A stretch of DNA of 64,000 nucleotides from Fibrisoma limi BUZ 3 (GTDB lineage Bacteria > Bacteroidota > Bacteroidia > Cytophagales > Spirosomataceae), in assembly GCF_000296815.2 (NCBI RefSeq), contig NZ_CAIT01000004.1:868001-932000 (forward strand), written 5' to 3'. Shown here piece after piece: positions 1-8,787 of the stretch. A model generated the notes under the pieces. That model was not told the origin of the DNA. It saw only the letters and a list, made by a program, of their open reading frames with translations, and did not search any database. Each line of letters opens with the position of its first letter. The first letter of the stretch is position 1. The position numbers and the translations under genes are program-made.

Positions 1-2102
1 ATGCCGATCTCTTTAGTACGCTGCTCGGCCATAAACGTAGCCAGCCCAAAAAGCCCCAGACAGGAAATCAGAATCGCCAGACCAGAGAAATACAACACAA
101 CCTGACCGGTTCGCTGCTCACGCCGGTATTGCTGGTCCAGTTCCTGATCAACGAAGCCATATTTCAGTGGAGCTTCCTTTTCATATTGCCTGTACACCTG
201 CGCTATCGTTTGAATGGCCTGTTGTGCCTGACCCGGCCGCGTTTTGACCAGCATCTGGAAATACGGATTGCCGGGCGCATACTGGAAGATGAAGGGTTCG
301 ATCGGTACGTTCAGCGGACGGAAGTGAAAGTCCCGGACTATACCACGGATACGGCCTTTCATACCCCAGAATTCGACCTGTTTGCCCATGGCGCTCTGGC
401 TGGTGTAGCCCATACGCCGGGCGGCTGTTTCGTTCACCAGGAACGTCCAGGTGGTGTCCTTCGCCGACTTCTCCCGGAAGTTACTGCCTCGCTCCAGCTT
501 CATGCCGACCGTCGACAGAAAATCGGGGTCAACGTTCATCTGGGTGATCAGAAACTCATCTTTCGGTTGCTGACCTTCCCACGTAATATTGGATTCATTG
601 CCAACGTCGACCAGCGTAGCGGTTGTAGCAGCCGCCGATTCAATGCTGCTCTGGCGCAGGAGTTCCTGTTTAAAGTCGAAGACCTTCCCTCGTAATGCCC
701 CCTTCAGGCGCACGTACAACAACTGCGATTTATCAAAACCGAGGTTCTTTTGCTGCATATACTGCAACTGTCGGTAGACAAAGAACGTGCAGATGATTAA
801 TGCTATCGAAAGCACGAACTGCCCAACGACAAGCGCCTGGCGGAACGTCTGACCCGACCCCACCCTGAATACGCTCTTCAGTACCCTGGCCGGCTGAAAC
901 GACGATAATAGAAACGCCGGATACAAACCCGCCATAAAGCCAACAAACAACGTCAGCACGACCAGTGCCAGCCAGAAAGGGGGAGCCGAGTAATCCAGCG
1001 TCAGTGTTTTGCCGGAGAGCTCATTGAAGACTGGCATCAGGATACTGGACAGGACAAGCGCTGTCACTACGGCCAGACCCGTCAGCAGGAACGATTCGCC
1101 GAGAAACTGACAAATCAGGTGCCACCGCTGGGCACCCACCGTCTTCCGGACGCCCACTTCCCGCGCCCGCCGGGTAGAGCGGGCCGTCGATAGGTTGATG
1201 AAGTTGACGCAGGCAATCAGCAGCACAATCAAGCCGACTACCCCGAACAACTGAACGTAGAAGATGTCGTTATGCTGCCCCCAATCGGTATTGAAGGCGA
1301 AGTTCGAGTATAGATGGATGTCTGTCAGGGGTTGCAGACGTAGCGTTGTGCCCGTCTTGGCATACCGCATGTACTGACCTTTAATTTTCTGGTCGAAAGC
1401 AGCCGCGTCGGTGGCAGGTCGTAACTGGACGTAGGTGTGAAAATTATTACTTTCCCAGTTGTAGTTCCACTTATCGAACAACTCCAGATTCTTGAATGAC
1501 AGCAGGATGTCAAACTGTATATGGGAGTTGGCCGGTACGTCTTTCAGAACGCCGACCACCCGGTAGTCCCGCTCGTTGTTCAGCCGTAACGTAGCGCCGA
1601 TTACGGCCGGGTTCTGCTGCCAGTTATTACCGAAATACTTGCGGGCGCTCGTTTCGGTCATGACCAGTTCGTCGGGGCGGGTCAGGGCCGTCGCGACGTT
1701 GCCTTTGACCAACGGGAAATCGAACATCCGGAGCAGGCCATTGTCGGCAAAAAACAAGTTGCCTTCTTCAAAGACCTGCTTGCCGGATTTCATCAGGCCA
1801 CTCCACCGGCCGATTCGGCCCACTTCGGCAACTTCCGGGAAGTCGGCTTTCAAGGTTGGGGCCAGAGGACCGGGGGTTATGGCAACGTCGTAAATTTCAC
1901 CTGATTGGGGTTGTTTCTCAACGACGCGGTAGATGTTGGGGGCGTTGCGGTGGAAGCGGTCGTAGCTCCATTCGTCGTAGACGTAAAGCGCTATGAGCAG
2001 GCAACAGGCGATGCCCAGGGCCAGCCCACCGATATTGAGCAGGCTGTACAGGGGTGATCGCCAGAGGTTGCGAACCGCGATTTTAAAGTAGTTGTAGAGC
2101 AT
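1..2102 (-). CDS. FtsX/MacB-type ABC transporter permease, 3' end cut off by the window edge
   Basis: I translated this frame by hand: it is open from the ATG at 2102 to base 1, giving 700 residues and ending in AEQRTKEIG. About 100 C-terminal residues lie outside the window. The layout is the one shared by all nine permeases here: an N-terminal helix (residues ~20-43), a large periplasmic MacB-PCD-like domain, three helices with a coupling motif (RRAREVGVRKTVGAQ), then a second copy of the same module. Each chain therefore looks like two fused MacB-type subunits. MacB/LolCDE relatives use ATPase movements to drive periplasmic work rather than transport through a pore. It follows the 97-residue gene by 10 bp and is the last gene of the second transcription unit inside the window. 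Substrate unknown. Confidence 0.93.
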   Translation of the reverse strand, partial: MLYNYFKIAVRNLWRSPLYSLLNIGGLALGIACCLLIALYVYDEWSYDRFHRNAPNIYRVVEKQPQSGEIYDVAITPGPLAPTLKADFPEVAEVGRIGRWSGLMKSGKQVFEEGNLFFADNGLLRMFDFPLVKGNVATALTRPDELVMTETSARKYFGNNWQQNPAVIGATLRLNNERDYRVVGVLKDVPANSHIQFDILLSFKNLELFDKWNYNWESNNFHTYVQLRPATDAAAFDQKIKGQYMRYAKTGTTLRLQPLTDIHLYSNFAFNTDWGQHNDIFYVQLFGVVGLIVLLIACVNFINLSTARSTRRAREVGVRKTVGAQRWHLICQFLGESFLLTGLAVVTALVLSSILMPVFNELSGKTLTLDYSAPPFWLALVVLTLFVGFMAGLYPAFLLSSFQPARVLKSVFRVGSGQTFRQALVVGQFVLSIALIICTFFVYRQLQYMQQKNLGFDKSQLLYVRLKGALRGKVFDFKQELLRQSSIESAAATTATLVDVGNESNITWEGQQPKDEFLITQMNVDPDFLSTVGMKLERGSNFREKSAKDTTWTFLVNETAARRMGYTSQSAMGKQVEFWGMKGRIRGIVRDFHFRPLNVPIEPFIFQYAPGNPYFQMLVKTRPGQAQQAIQTIAQVYRQYEKEAPLKYGFVDQELDQQYRREQRTGQVVLYFSGLAILISCLGLFGLATFMAEQRTKEIG

Positions 2103-2112
2103 ACAAAACAGG

Positions 2113-2406
2113 CTACGAAACCATCAGCAACTGACGCTGTTTTACCAGATCCTCCTTTTTCACGAACGTAATAGGTACAAACTGTTCCGTCGGTGACCCA
2201 ATGTAGTAGAGCGTCCAGTCCTGGTCGTAGTCAGACAGCATTTTACGGATGCACTCAACCCGGTCGAAGCTGGGTACGTCGCAATCAGCCCAGTAGAATA
2301 GCTCCACGCGGTAATGCAGGGCCTGCTTCTGGCCGTTGACGGTCACTTCAATCTCGACGTCCTGTTTGCCGGGAATCGTAGGGATGGGAATAGCGATGTG
2401 TGCCAT
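2113..2406 (-). CDS. Small hypothetical protein between two permeases
   Basis: This is a 97-residue protein without a signal peptide or membrane segment, so probably cytoplasmic. I do not recognise the family. The N-terminal half reads as beta-strand (IEVTVNGQ, LHYRVELFYW). It then has an acidic/aromatic stretch (DYDQDWTLYYIGSP) and ends in a basic helix (KKEDLVKQRQ). It lies 10 bp upstream of the next permease and about 96 bp downstream of the previous one, so it is very probably co-transcribed with them. The reading frame and the tight spacing support a real gene. No function can be assigned. Confidence 0.7.
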   Translation of the reverse strand: MAHIAIPIPTIPGKQDVEIEVTVNGQKQALHYRVELFYWADCDVPSFDRVECIRKMLSDYDQDWTLYYIGSPTEQFVPITFVKKEDLVKQRQLLMVS

Positions 2407-2440
2407 AGTGGTTTAGAGGTTATTTGTGTTAATAAAATGC

Positions 2441-2505
2441 ATGGGGCAAAGGGCGTAGGGCAAGGGGCGCAAGGTTATTTACCCCAGGCCCCTAGCCCTA
2501 CGCTA
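2441..2505. repeat. G-vocabulary palindrome 1, at a permease stop codon
   Basis: The left arm GCGTAGGGCAAGGGGC (2453-2468) pairs with GCCCCTAGCCCTACGC (2488-2503) with one mismatch around a 19-nt loop. The right arm touches the stop codon of the permease 2503-4884. It could act as a transcription terminator or mRNA-stabilising hairpin between the permease and the 97-residue gene. Confidence 0.8.
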
Positions 2506-4884
2506 TTCGGTTCGTAAACTTTTTACGGGGTTCGTCAACGCGGCTTTAATGCTTTGAAAACTGATGGTTAATAAAGCGATGGAGATCGCCAAACCGCCCG
2601 CCAGCGCGAAAATCCACCAATCAATGTCAATCTTGTAGGCAAAGTCCTGCAGCCAGCGATTCATGGCGTACCAGGCCAGGGGCGAGGCAATGATGATGGC
2701 CAATGCCACCAGCTTGATAAATTCGGAGGACAGCAGCGCCACGATACTCGCAACGGACGCGCCGAGCACTTTGCGGATGCCTATTTCTTTGGTGCGCGCT
2801 TCAACGTTGAACGTAATAAGGCCCAGCAAGCCCAGGCAGGCTACCAGCAGCGTAAGGCCCGTGAAGGCGTTGAACAAACGGGCCAACTGGTCTTCTTTGG
2901 CGTACAGTTTGTTATAGGCGTCATCGAGGAAGTAATATTCGAAGGGTGTTGTCGGTTGGAGGTTATTATAAATTGCCTTGAGCTGATCGAGCGCTTTGGG
3001 TACGTCAGTCTGGGCCGCGAGCTTAACCAGTACATAGCCGCCGTCGGCAACTATGGCGCGGCTCGTATCGCTCCATACCGTCAGCTGCATGGGCGACACG
3101 GGACCGTGTAGACTGTTTACATGAAAGTCAGCTACGACACCGCCAACGATACCTTCTTTAAGAAACGGATCCTGCAATGGCAGAACCGTTCCTTTCATGC
3201 TGGTTTCTTGCACGACAGTCTGGTTATAGACCGTTACAAATCCCGACACGTGCTGCTTACCCCAGCCGATTGGCGGAATAGCCCACCGGATGCCCAACGT
3301 TTTGAAAAAACCTTCATCGACTGATAGGGCCTTGACCATCAGTTGCTTCTTGGTTTTCTTGTCCTCCATGAAATAAGTCATGATGTTGTTGGTAAACAGG
3401 GCCGCGTTGGTGGCTGCTACGTTATCATACCCCGCCCACCGCCGTACCGCGTCCCGAAAGCCAATAAACTGCCCTTTCATATCCGCTTCGACGGTAATGG
3501 CGACAACCTGCGCCCGGTTAATTCCAATGCGTTTGGCCCGTAGAAACCGCATCTGAGCAAAGAGGACAAAGCTGCATATGAGCAGCCCAATCGACGCCGT
3601 GAATTGTACAGTAGTAAAGAACCGGCGCATACCGGCTCCGCGTCGTCCCGCGCTTACCGAACCTTTCAGAACGTCCTGGGGGCTAAATCCGGATAAAACC
3701 AGGGCAGGGTAACTACCGGCCAGCAGGGCGCAGCTAAGCCAGAAAGCCAGCATAAGTCCCCAATAGCTTCCCTGACGCAGCACCCGCTTATCCATGTGCA
3801 GATCAAGCGCCTGGCTGGCCCAGGGGAAAAGAGCCTGCAACAGAAGAATCGACAGGCCAAAGGCCAGCGTCGTCGTAAGTAACGACTCCGTGTAGAACTG
3901 GCCCATCAATTCGTTCCGAAGGCCACCTACCGCCTTCCGGACGCCTACCTCGCGGGCGCGTTTGGTGGCGCGGGCAGTGGTCAGGCTAACGTAGTTGATA
4001 ATAGCCAGGGTTAAAATAGCCAGCGCAATCGACAGAAGGATATATAGGGTTTGTTTGGAGGCCGATGAGCTTGAACGACTCTCCAGGTGTAAAGCGGGCA
4101 GCGGTTCTAGAATAAAACGGCTGGATGAATTGGTGAAATTAATGCCGATGCCCACATTGATCTTGCTGAGCTTCTGCTCAATAGGGGGTACGTTCGCATC
4201 CGGACGAAGAACGAGGTACGTTTCCAGAAATCCGGCTCGCTCGTACACGTCCCGGTGTTTAGGTCCTAACGTTGGTAGGCTACTGATCGGGATCAGGGCA
4301 TTGAACTGAAAAACGCTGTTGGTGGGTAAATCGGCGAGGACCCCCGAAACGGTCAAGGGATATTGTTTGTCGTAGATTAACGTCTTCCCAAGCGGGTTCT
4401 GACTGCCGAAATACGTCTCGGCTAACCGGCGGGTCAGCACAATACGTCCTGGCTCAGCCAGGGCCGTTCGGGCGTCGCCGATCAGCAATGTAAAACCCAG
4501 TGCCGACAGGAACGATGCATCCGTGAAGCCGATCTCTTCTTCCTTAAAGCGTGTCGATCCATATTGCAGTAAGGTAGGGCCAAATCCTCCCGAAAACCGA
4601 ACCGCCTGCTCTACTTCCGGCAACTGCCGCTTGGCCTCCCGCCCGAACGCTTCCTGAAGACCCGGAAACGTAACTTCATCGCCCCCGTACGTAGCTACTG
4701 ACAGAATACGGTATGTTCGGTCGGCGAAGGGATGAAACCGGTCGTAGTGAAATTCGTGCCATACGTACAGGGCAATGAACGTACTGACGGCTAAGCCGAC
4801 GGTTAATCCGACGATGTTCAGGAGGCTGAATAGTCGGTTGCGCCAGAGTTGGCGGAAGGCGATTTTGAGGTAGTTGCTAAGCAT
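2503..4884 (-). CDS. FtsX/MacB-type ABC transporter permease
   Basis: 793 residues, complete. The N-terminal helix is at ~20-42. The first coupling motif (ATKRAREVGVRKAVGG) is near residue 310 and the second (EARTKEIGIRKVLGAS) near 690. The final helix is followed by the array-wide tail ending PVKSLRTE. Both coupling motifs are intact, so both halves should be able to contact an ATPase. Its periplasmic domains differ strongly from those of the neighbouring paralogues while the last ~50 residues are close to them. It is the second permease of the unit that starts at 7911, separated from the 181-residue secreted protein by palindrome 2. No ATPase is encoded in this unit, so it probably shares the one at 25016-25693. 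Confidence 0.95.
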   Translation of the reverse strand: MLSNYLKIAFRQLWRNRLFSLLNIVGLTVGLAVSTFIALYVWHEFHYDRFHPFADRTYRILSVATYGGDEVTFPGLQEAFGREAKRQLPEVEQAVRFSGGFGPTLLQYGSTRFKEEEIGFTDASFLSALGFTLLIGDARTALAEPGRIVLTRRLAETYFGSQNPLGKTLIYDKQYPLTVSGVLADLPTNSVFQFNALIPISSLPTLGPKHRDVYERAGFLETYLVLRPDANVPPIEQKLSKINVGIGINFTNSSSRFILEPLPALHLESRSSSSASKQTLYILLSIALAILTLAIINYVSLTTARATKRAREVGVRKAVGGLRNELMGQFYTESLLTTTLAFGLSILLLQALFPWASQALDLHMDKRVLRQGSYWGLMLAFWLSCALLAGSYPALVLSGFSPQDVLKGSVSAGRRGAGMRRFFTTVQFTASIGLLICSFVLFAQMRFLRAKRIGINRAQVVAITVEADMKGQFIGFRDAVRRWAGYDNVAATNAALFTNNIMTYFMEDKKTKKQLMVKALSVDEGFFKTLGIRWAIPPIGWGKQHVSGFVTVYNQTVVQETSMKGTVLPLQDPFLKEGIVGGVVADFHVNSLHGPVSPMQLTVWSDTSRAIVADGGYVLVKLAAQTDVPKALDQLKAIYNNLQPTTPFEYYFLDDAYNKLYAKEDQLARLFNAFTGLTLLVACLGLLGLITFNVEARTKEIGIRKVLGASVASIVALLSSEFIKLVALAIIIASPLAWYAMNRWLQDFAYKIDIDWWIFALAGGLAISIALLTISFQSIKAALTNPVKSLRTE

Positions 4885-4952
4885 AGGGTAAGGGGCGTAG
4901 GGCGTTGGGCTTGGGGCGTAGGGTAGTTAACCCCATGCCCCAAGCCCAACGC
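4883..4952. repeat. G-vocabulary palindrome 2
   Basis: A perfect 16-bp inverted repeat: GCGTTGGGCTTGGGGC at 4902-4917 and its complement at 4937-4952, with a 19-nt loop. It fills the gap between the start of the permease 2503-4884 and the stop of the 181-residue gene. A T-run on the plus strand follows the right arm. Confidence 0.85.
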
Positions 4953-5497
4953 TATTTTTTACTTGGCTTGATACCAAGTTCTTTCTCAATACCCTCGATA
5001 AGCTGTTGCTTCTCGCGGTCGGTTTTGCCTTTGACGTTCAGCGTACGTTCGTACGTATGCTCATCGCCGTTTCGCTCGAACCGATACCGCAGGTGCAACT
5101 CGCCCGTCTCCGAATCTTCGTCGACCTCTTTGCTATAGGGACGATCGCCGACCTCAACCTGTGACCGGTGGTAGCCGTGGCTATACGACATTGATCGGTG
5201 ATGGGGTGGCGTCGGCGGAGTTGGCGGTGTCGGCGGAGTTGGTGGCGTCGGAGGTGTTAGGTTAATTCCCAGCGAATCCTCGATGCTGGCCATGAGTTTG
5301 TCTTTTTCCGAAGCGGTCATACCCGCTACGTCGAATCGTCGGTTGTAGCGGATGTGCTGTGCGTCATTGTCCACTTGAATGCGAACATCCAGCGTCTTGC
5401 CGTCGTCGTTGACCGACTTACTGATATGCTGTTGGGCGACCGCATTAACGCTCAAACCCAAAAGAATGACTGAAAGGATACGGTTCATACTAATCAT
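4952..5497 (-). CDS. Secreted two-domain protein with internal duplication and PTP-rich linker
   Basis: 181 residues from the ATG at 5497; a second ATG at 5488 is equally plausible. The N-terminal ~21 residues form a signal peptide ending AVAQ, so it is probably periplasmic. Residues ~26-78 and ~122-177 are two copies of one domain: SK-V-DD/ED, a strand pair, a basic strand ending YNRRFDVAGMT or YERTLNVKGKT, then a helix ending in DSLGI or KELGI. They are joined by six TPP units (81-98) and a His/Ser/Tyr-rich stretch. I do not recognise the family. It starts 3 bp after the upstream permease stop, so the two genes are almost certainly co-transcribed. It may be a periplasmic partner of the permeases, but that is inference. 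Confidence 0.85.
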   Translation of the reverse strand: MISMNRILSVILLGLSVNAVAQQHISKSVNDDGKTLDVRIQVDNDAQHIRYNRRFDVAGMTASEKDKLMASIEDSLGINLTPPTPPTPPTPPTPPTPPHHRSMSYSHGYHRSQVEVGDRPYSKEVDEDSETGELHLRYRFERNGDEHTYERTLNVKGKTDREKQQLIEGIEKELGIKPSKK

Positions 5498-5499
5498 AG

Positions 5500-7911
5500 T
5501 TATTCAGTACGTAGTGATTTTACCGGATTCATCAGCGCGGCTTTTATACTTTGGAAGCTGACCGTCAGGATGGTGACGACCGTCGCCAGGATGCCAACCG
5601 TCAGGAACATCCACCACTCGATCGTGATCTTGTATTCGAATGACGTCAGCCACTGGTTCATGGCGTACCAGGCCACGGGCGTTGCGATGACGATGGCCAC
5701 GAAAACCAGTTTGAGGAAGTCTTTGGAAAGTAGTGCCACCAGGCTCACTACCGATGCACCGAGGACTTTCCGGACGCCAATTTCCTTGGTCCGGCGCTCG
5801 ATGACAAACGTAGCCAGCCCCCACAAACCCAGACAGCAGATGACTAAGGCCAGGCCCGCAAACACGCGCAGCAAGGTAAACTGGCGCTCCTCTTCCTCAT
5901 ACTGCTCCTGTAGGCTCTGGTCCAGAAACGTAGCGTCAAATAGGCCTTCCGGGTAAAATGTTCGGAAGGTTTGCTCAACCGCTGCTATTGTCTTTTGGTA
6001 ATTCGCCGTCCGTAACTTCAAACCTGCCGTTCGGTAGAAGTAAGGGAAGTTCATCATGACTACCGGCTCAATCGGTTTGCGGAGAGAACTGCTATGAAAG
6101 TCTTTGACAACGCCGACGATTTCGGCCGTGATGTTGTTGATACCCGCCCTGATTTTACGCCCTAATGCCTGTTCAGGCCGCGACAGGCCCAGGGCTTTCA
6201 CTACGTTTTCGTTGACCACAAAAACGTAACGCCGTTGCTCTTCGGGAATCTTGCTGGAAATGGCCAGCGTATCGTGGTGGTCGAGGAAGCGACCGGCCAG
6301 CAGCTTCAGACCATACGTTTTCAGATAGTCGGCATCAACAATCTTGAGCGATATGCCTATTTTTTTATCATCATTGGTAGGGTCAGGGTGCATATCGGTG
6401 CCGAAGTTGTTGTCCGACGTAGGAGCGCCCAGCGCAAACGAAACCTCCTCAATACCCGGAATCTGCCGAAGTTCCTGCCCCAAAGGGGTTAAGTTTTTTG
6501 TCTCGGGCAAGCTAATCGTGACAATAGCATCGCGGCTGAATCCCAGATCTTTCTGGCGGAAATAACTCATCTGCCGGTACACGACCAGCACACCCACCGC
6601 CAGTACCAGCGAGATGGTGAATTGAAACACGACCAATCCCTGGCGCAGCCAGGCTTGCCCCCCGCGGCCCGGTTCAGCATGAGTTTTTAAGACTTTGACG
6701 GGTACAAACCGCGCCAGGAAAAAAGCGGGATACATACCCGCGCAAACCGTTGTCAGCAGGGCCAGCACCGCAATGAAGACCACCGATTCGTTCCACCGGA
6801 ACCCGATCTGCTTCTGCATGAAGTCGTTCACTAGGGGGAGTAGGCCGTACGTTAACACCAGCGCCAGCACCGCCGACAAACTGGTCAGCCAGAAGGCCTC
6901 ACCCAGAAACTGACTGATCAACTGCCCTCGCGTTGCGCCGACAACCTTGCGAACGCCTACCTCGCGGGCGCGGGTCATGGCGCGGGCCGTTGACATATTG
7001 ATGAAATTGACGCAGGCAATCAGGAGCACGAACAGCCCGACGATGCCGAACACATAGAGGTACGTCGGCGAGATTGGTGGTGCGAATTTGCTGCCGTCGA
7101 AACTGGTGTTGAAGTGTATGTCGTGCAACGCCTGCAGTACCAACTGATGGGTTGAGCCCCGCTCCTCAGCGAAGTATTTTTTACTGACCGTAGCCAGCCG
7201 GGCCGCGTATTGTTCCGGCGAACGGCCCTCGGGCAGCAACACAAATGCGCTCCCACCCGAGCGAAGGCCCCACTGATCAACTGAAAACTGGAAATAATCC
7301 TTCATTGTCGGGAAGGATACGATCATCCGGGCGTTCAGGATCGACTGCGAAGGAATGTCGCGCATGATGCCCGCAACCTGCACCATCACTTTGTTGTCGA
7401 GCTTGAACGTCTTACCGACGGCCGAGGTCGTTCCGAAATATTTCCGGGCCGTGCTTTCCGTTAAAATGGCTTGATTGGGCTGGCTCAGAATCGCGCGGCT
7501 ATTGCCTGACACCATGTCGAAACTAAAGAGTTCGAATAGCTCCGGTTCCGCAAAGAGGATTTTATCTTCCAGCAGAATCTTCTCCCGGGACACCATGACC
7601 GTCACGTCGCGGTCGGCGTGAATTCGGGTGATCTTCGACCAGTCGGAGAAGTCGTTGCGCAAGGCCGGAGCCAGCGGGTACGGTGTTATACCCGAGCGGT
7701 CTACCTCATCGCCGGTGTTTATGATTTCGTTGACACGGTAGATACGTTCGCCCAGTTTATGGTACCGGTCGTAGCTCCACTCGTTACGTATGAACAGCAG
7801 AATCAGTAGGCAGGTCGTTAAGCCCAGGGTCAAACCAAGCAGGTGAATGCTGGTAGTTGATGGATGCTTAAGCAGGTTCCGCCAGGCGATTTTGAGGTAA
7901 TTCTTGATCAT
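5500..7911 (-). CDS. FtsX/MacB-type ABC transporter permease, first gene of the second unit
   Basis: 803 residues from the ATG at 7911 (MIKNYLKIAWRNLL). The frame stays open upstream to 8031, but that extension runs through the promoter and operator described here and lacks permease character, so I reject it. The coupling motifs AMTRAREVGVRKVVGA and IERRTKEIGVRKVLGA are both intact. The gene heads the unit 7911 to the left edge and has its own sigma-54-like promoter and upstream dyads, matching those of the adaptor gene at 27500. Paralogous to the other eight permeases. Confidence 0.95.
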   Translation of the reverse strand: MIKNYLKIAWRNLLKHPSTTSIHLLGLTLGLTTCLLILLFIRNEWSYDRYHKLGERIYRVNEIINTGDEVDRSGITPYPLAPALRNDFSDWSKITRIHADRDVTVMVSREKILLEDKILFAEPELFELFSFDMVSGNSRAILSQPNQAILTESTARKYFGTTSAVGKTFKLDNKVMVQVAGIMRDIPSQSILNARMIVSFPTMKDYFQFSVDQWGLRSGGSAFVLLPEGRSPEQYAARLATVSKKYFAEERGSTHQLVLQALHDIHFNTSFDGSKFAPPISPTYLYVFGIVGLFVLLIACVNFINMSTARAMTRAREVGVRKVVGATRGQLISQFLGEAFWLTSLSAVLALVLTYGLLPLVNDFMQKQIGFRWNESVVFIAVLALLTTVCAGMYPAFFLARFVPVKVLKTHAEPGRGGQAWLRQGLVVFQFTISLVLAVGVLVVYRQMSYFRQKDLGFSRDAIVTISLPETKNLTPLGQELRQIPGIEEVSFALGAPTSDNNFGTDMHPDPTNDDKKIGISLKIVDADYLKTYGLKLLAGRFLDHHDTLAISSKIPEEQRRYVFVVNENVVKALGLSRPEQALGRKIRAGINNITAEIVGVVKDFHSSSLRKPIEPVVMMNFPYFYRTAGLKLRTANYQKTIAAVEQTFRTFYPEGLFDATFLDQSLQEQYEEEERQFTLLRVFAGLALVICCLGLWGLATFVIERRTKEIGVRKVLGASVVSLVALLSKDFLKLVFVAIVIATPVAWYAMNQWLTSFEYKITIEWWMFLTVGILATVVTILTVSFQSIKAALMNPVKSLRTE

Positions 7912-7954
7912 GAAAAGTCGGGTGAGAAGACGTTGATAAGTATTGGGAACCCTG

Positions 7955-7970
7955 ACCAAACCTCGTACCA
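7955..7970 (-). promoter_or_regulatory. Candidate sigma-54 promoter of the 7911 permease unit
   Basis: Reading the minus strand, TGGTACGAGGTTTGGT matches the sigma-54 pattern TGGCACG-N4-TTGC with GG at 7969-7968. The -12 doublet (7957-7956) is GG instead of GC at the correct 10-nt spacing. The predicted start is near 7944, about 33 nt before the ATG. The same TGGyACG-N4-TTGG form occurs upstream of the adaptor gene, with the same upstream dyads. Confidence 0.55.
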
Positions 7971-8022
7971 GACTTATAATGCGTTGACTGTGAATGTGTA
8001 TGAGTGTCGGGTGGTCTAAAAA

Positions 8023-8060
8023 TGTCCGCAAACGGACGGTTCGTTGTACAGTTGCGGACA
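8023..8060. promoter_or_regulatory. Candidate enhancer (activator) dyads upstream of the 7911 unit
   Basis: A perfect dyad GTCCG-CAAA-CGGAC (8024-8037) is centred 62 bp upstream of the -24 GG. A second, degenerate dyad GTACA-GTTG-CGGAC (8046-8059) is centred 22 bp further away, two helical turns. The same pair with the same geometry is present upstream of hlyD. It is a likely binding site for the sigma-54 activator encoded at 29568-30950. Confidence 0.6.
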
Positions 8061-8165
8061 GGAAATTAGGTGCTAAAGGTCAGGGTGTTACAGGATAACT
8101 TTTGCCCTGCTACGTTCCGCTTCCGCATTAACTTACACCGCCATTCCTACCAACGACTGACTATT

Positions 8166-8723
8166 ATGAAAACCGAACTGGAAAAGATGCTGGCCGGTGA
8201 ACTCTACATCGCCAATGACCCAATGCTGGTGGACATGCGCTTCAAAGCCCGCGCGTTGTTCTCCGAATTTAACCGGACTCCCCACGATGCCGAACCCGAA
8301 CGACAGGCCATTCTTCAGCAGTTGTTGGGAGACTTCGGGCCGGGGCTCAACATTCAGCCGCCGTTCTACTGCGACTACGGGGTTTTTATTACGTTCGGCA
8401 GGAATTGCTTTCTCAACTTCAACTGTACGTTCCTGGATTGTGCCCGAATTACCATCGGCGATAATTTCCAGTGTGCGCCGAACGTCCAGTTATACGCAGC
8501 GTACCACCCGGTCAATGCCGTCGAACGCGACAAAGGACCCGAACTGGCGGCTCCGATCACCATTGGCAACAGTGTCTGGCTGGGTGGTGGCGTGATTGTT
8601 TGCCCCGGCGTAACGATCGGCGATAATACCACCATCGGCGCGGGTAGCGTCGTCACGAAAAACATACCCGCCAACGTATTCGCGGCCGGGAATCCCTGCC
8701 GGGTGATTCGGGAGCTAACGTAG
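8166..8723 (+). CDS. maa: Sugar O-acetyltransferase of the maltose/galactoside acetyltransferase type
   Basis: 185 residues from the ATG at 8166 (MKTELEKMLAGELY), the usual start of this family; the upstream in-frame ATG at 8070 adds an unrelated leader. The N-terminal Mac domain (~1-55) is followed by a left-handed beta-helix of hexapeptide repeats with the expected landmarks: NFNCTFLD, the catalytic His in AAYHPV, and IGNSVWLGGGVIVCPGVTIGD near the C-terminus. It transfers acetyl from acetyl-CoA to a sugar hydroxyl in the cytosol. It is the only plus-strand gene between the two permease units and ends convergently with the permease at 8787. The link to the efflux system, if any, is unknown. 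A poor TAnnTTTG-like element (TAACTTTTG near 8096) lies upstream. Confidence 0.9.
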   Translation: MKTELEKMLAGELYIANDPMLVDMRFKARALFSEFNRTPHDAEPERQAILQQLLGDFGPGLNIQPPFYCDYGVFITFGRNCFLNFNCTFLDCARITIGDNFQCAPNVQLYAAYHPVNAVERDKGPELAAPITIGNSVWLGGGVIVCPGVTIGDNTTIGAGSVVTKNIPANVFAAGNPCRVIRELT

Positions 8724-8787
8724 CGTAGGGCATGGGGTAACTGAGTGGCCTCCCCATGCCCCAAGCCCCACGCCCCACGCCCCACGC
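8722..8787. repeat. G-vocabulary palindrome 3, between convergent genes
   Basis: GGGCATGGGG (8728-8737) pairs perfectly with CCCCATGCCC (8752-8761) around a TAACTGAGTGGCCT loop. The C-rich side continues as three GCCCCAC-like words up to the permease stop. The same loop sequence recurs in palindrome 4. Its position between two converging stops suits a bidirectional terminator. Confidence 0.8.

Noticed and set aside
5204-5258. Phase-variable tandem repeat in the TPP linker
   Set aside because: The repeat units are imperfect and their length is a multiple of three, so slippage would change linker length but not switch the frame. Kept only as a note.
7912-8031. N-terminal extension of the 7911 permease
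   Set aside because: The extra 40 residues overlap the sigma-54-like promoter and one dyad. The family's MIKNYLKIAWRNLL start is at 7911.
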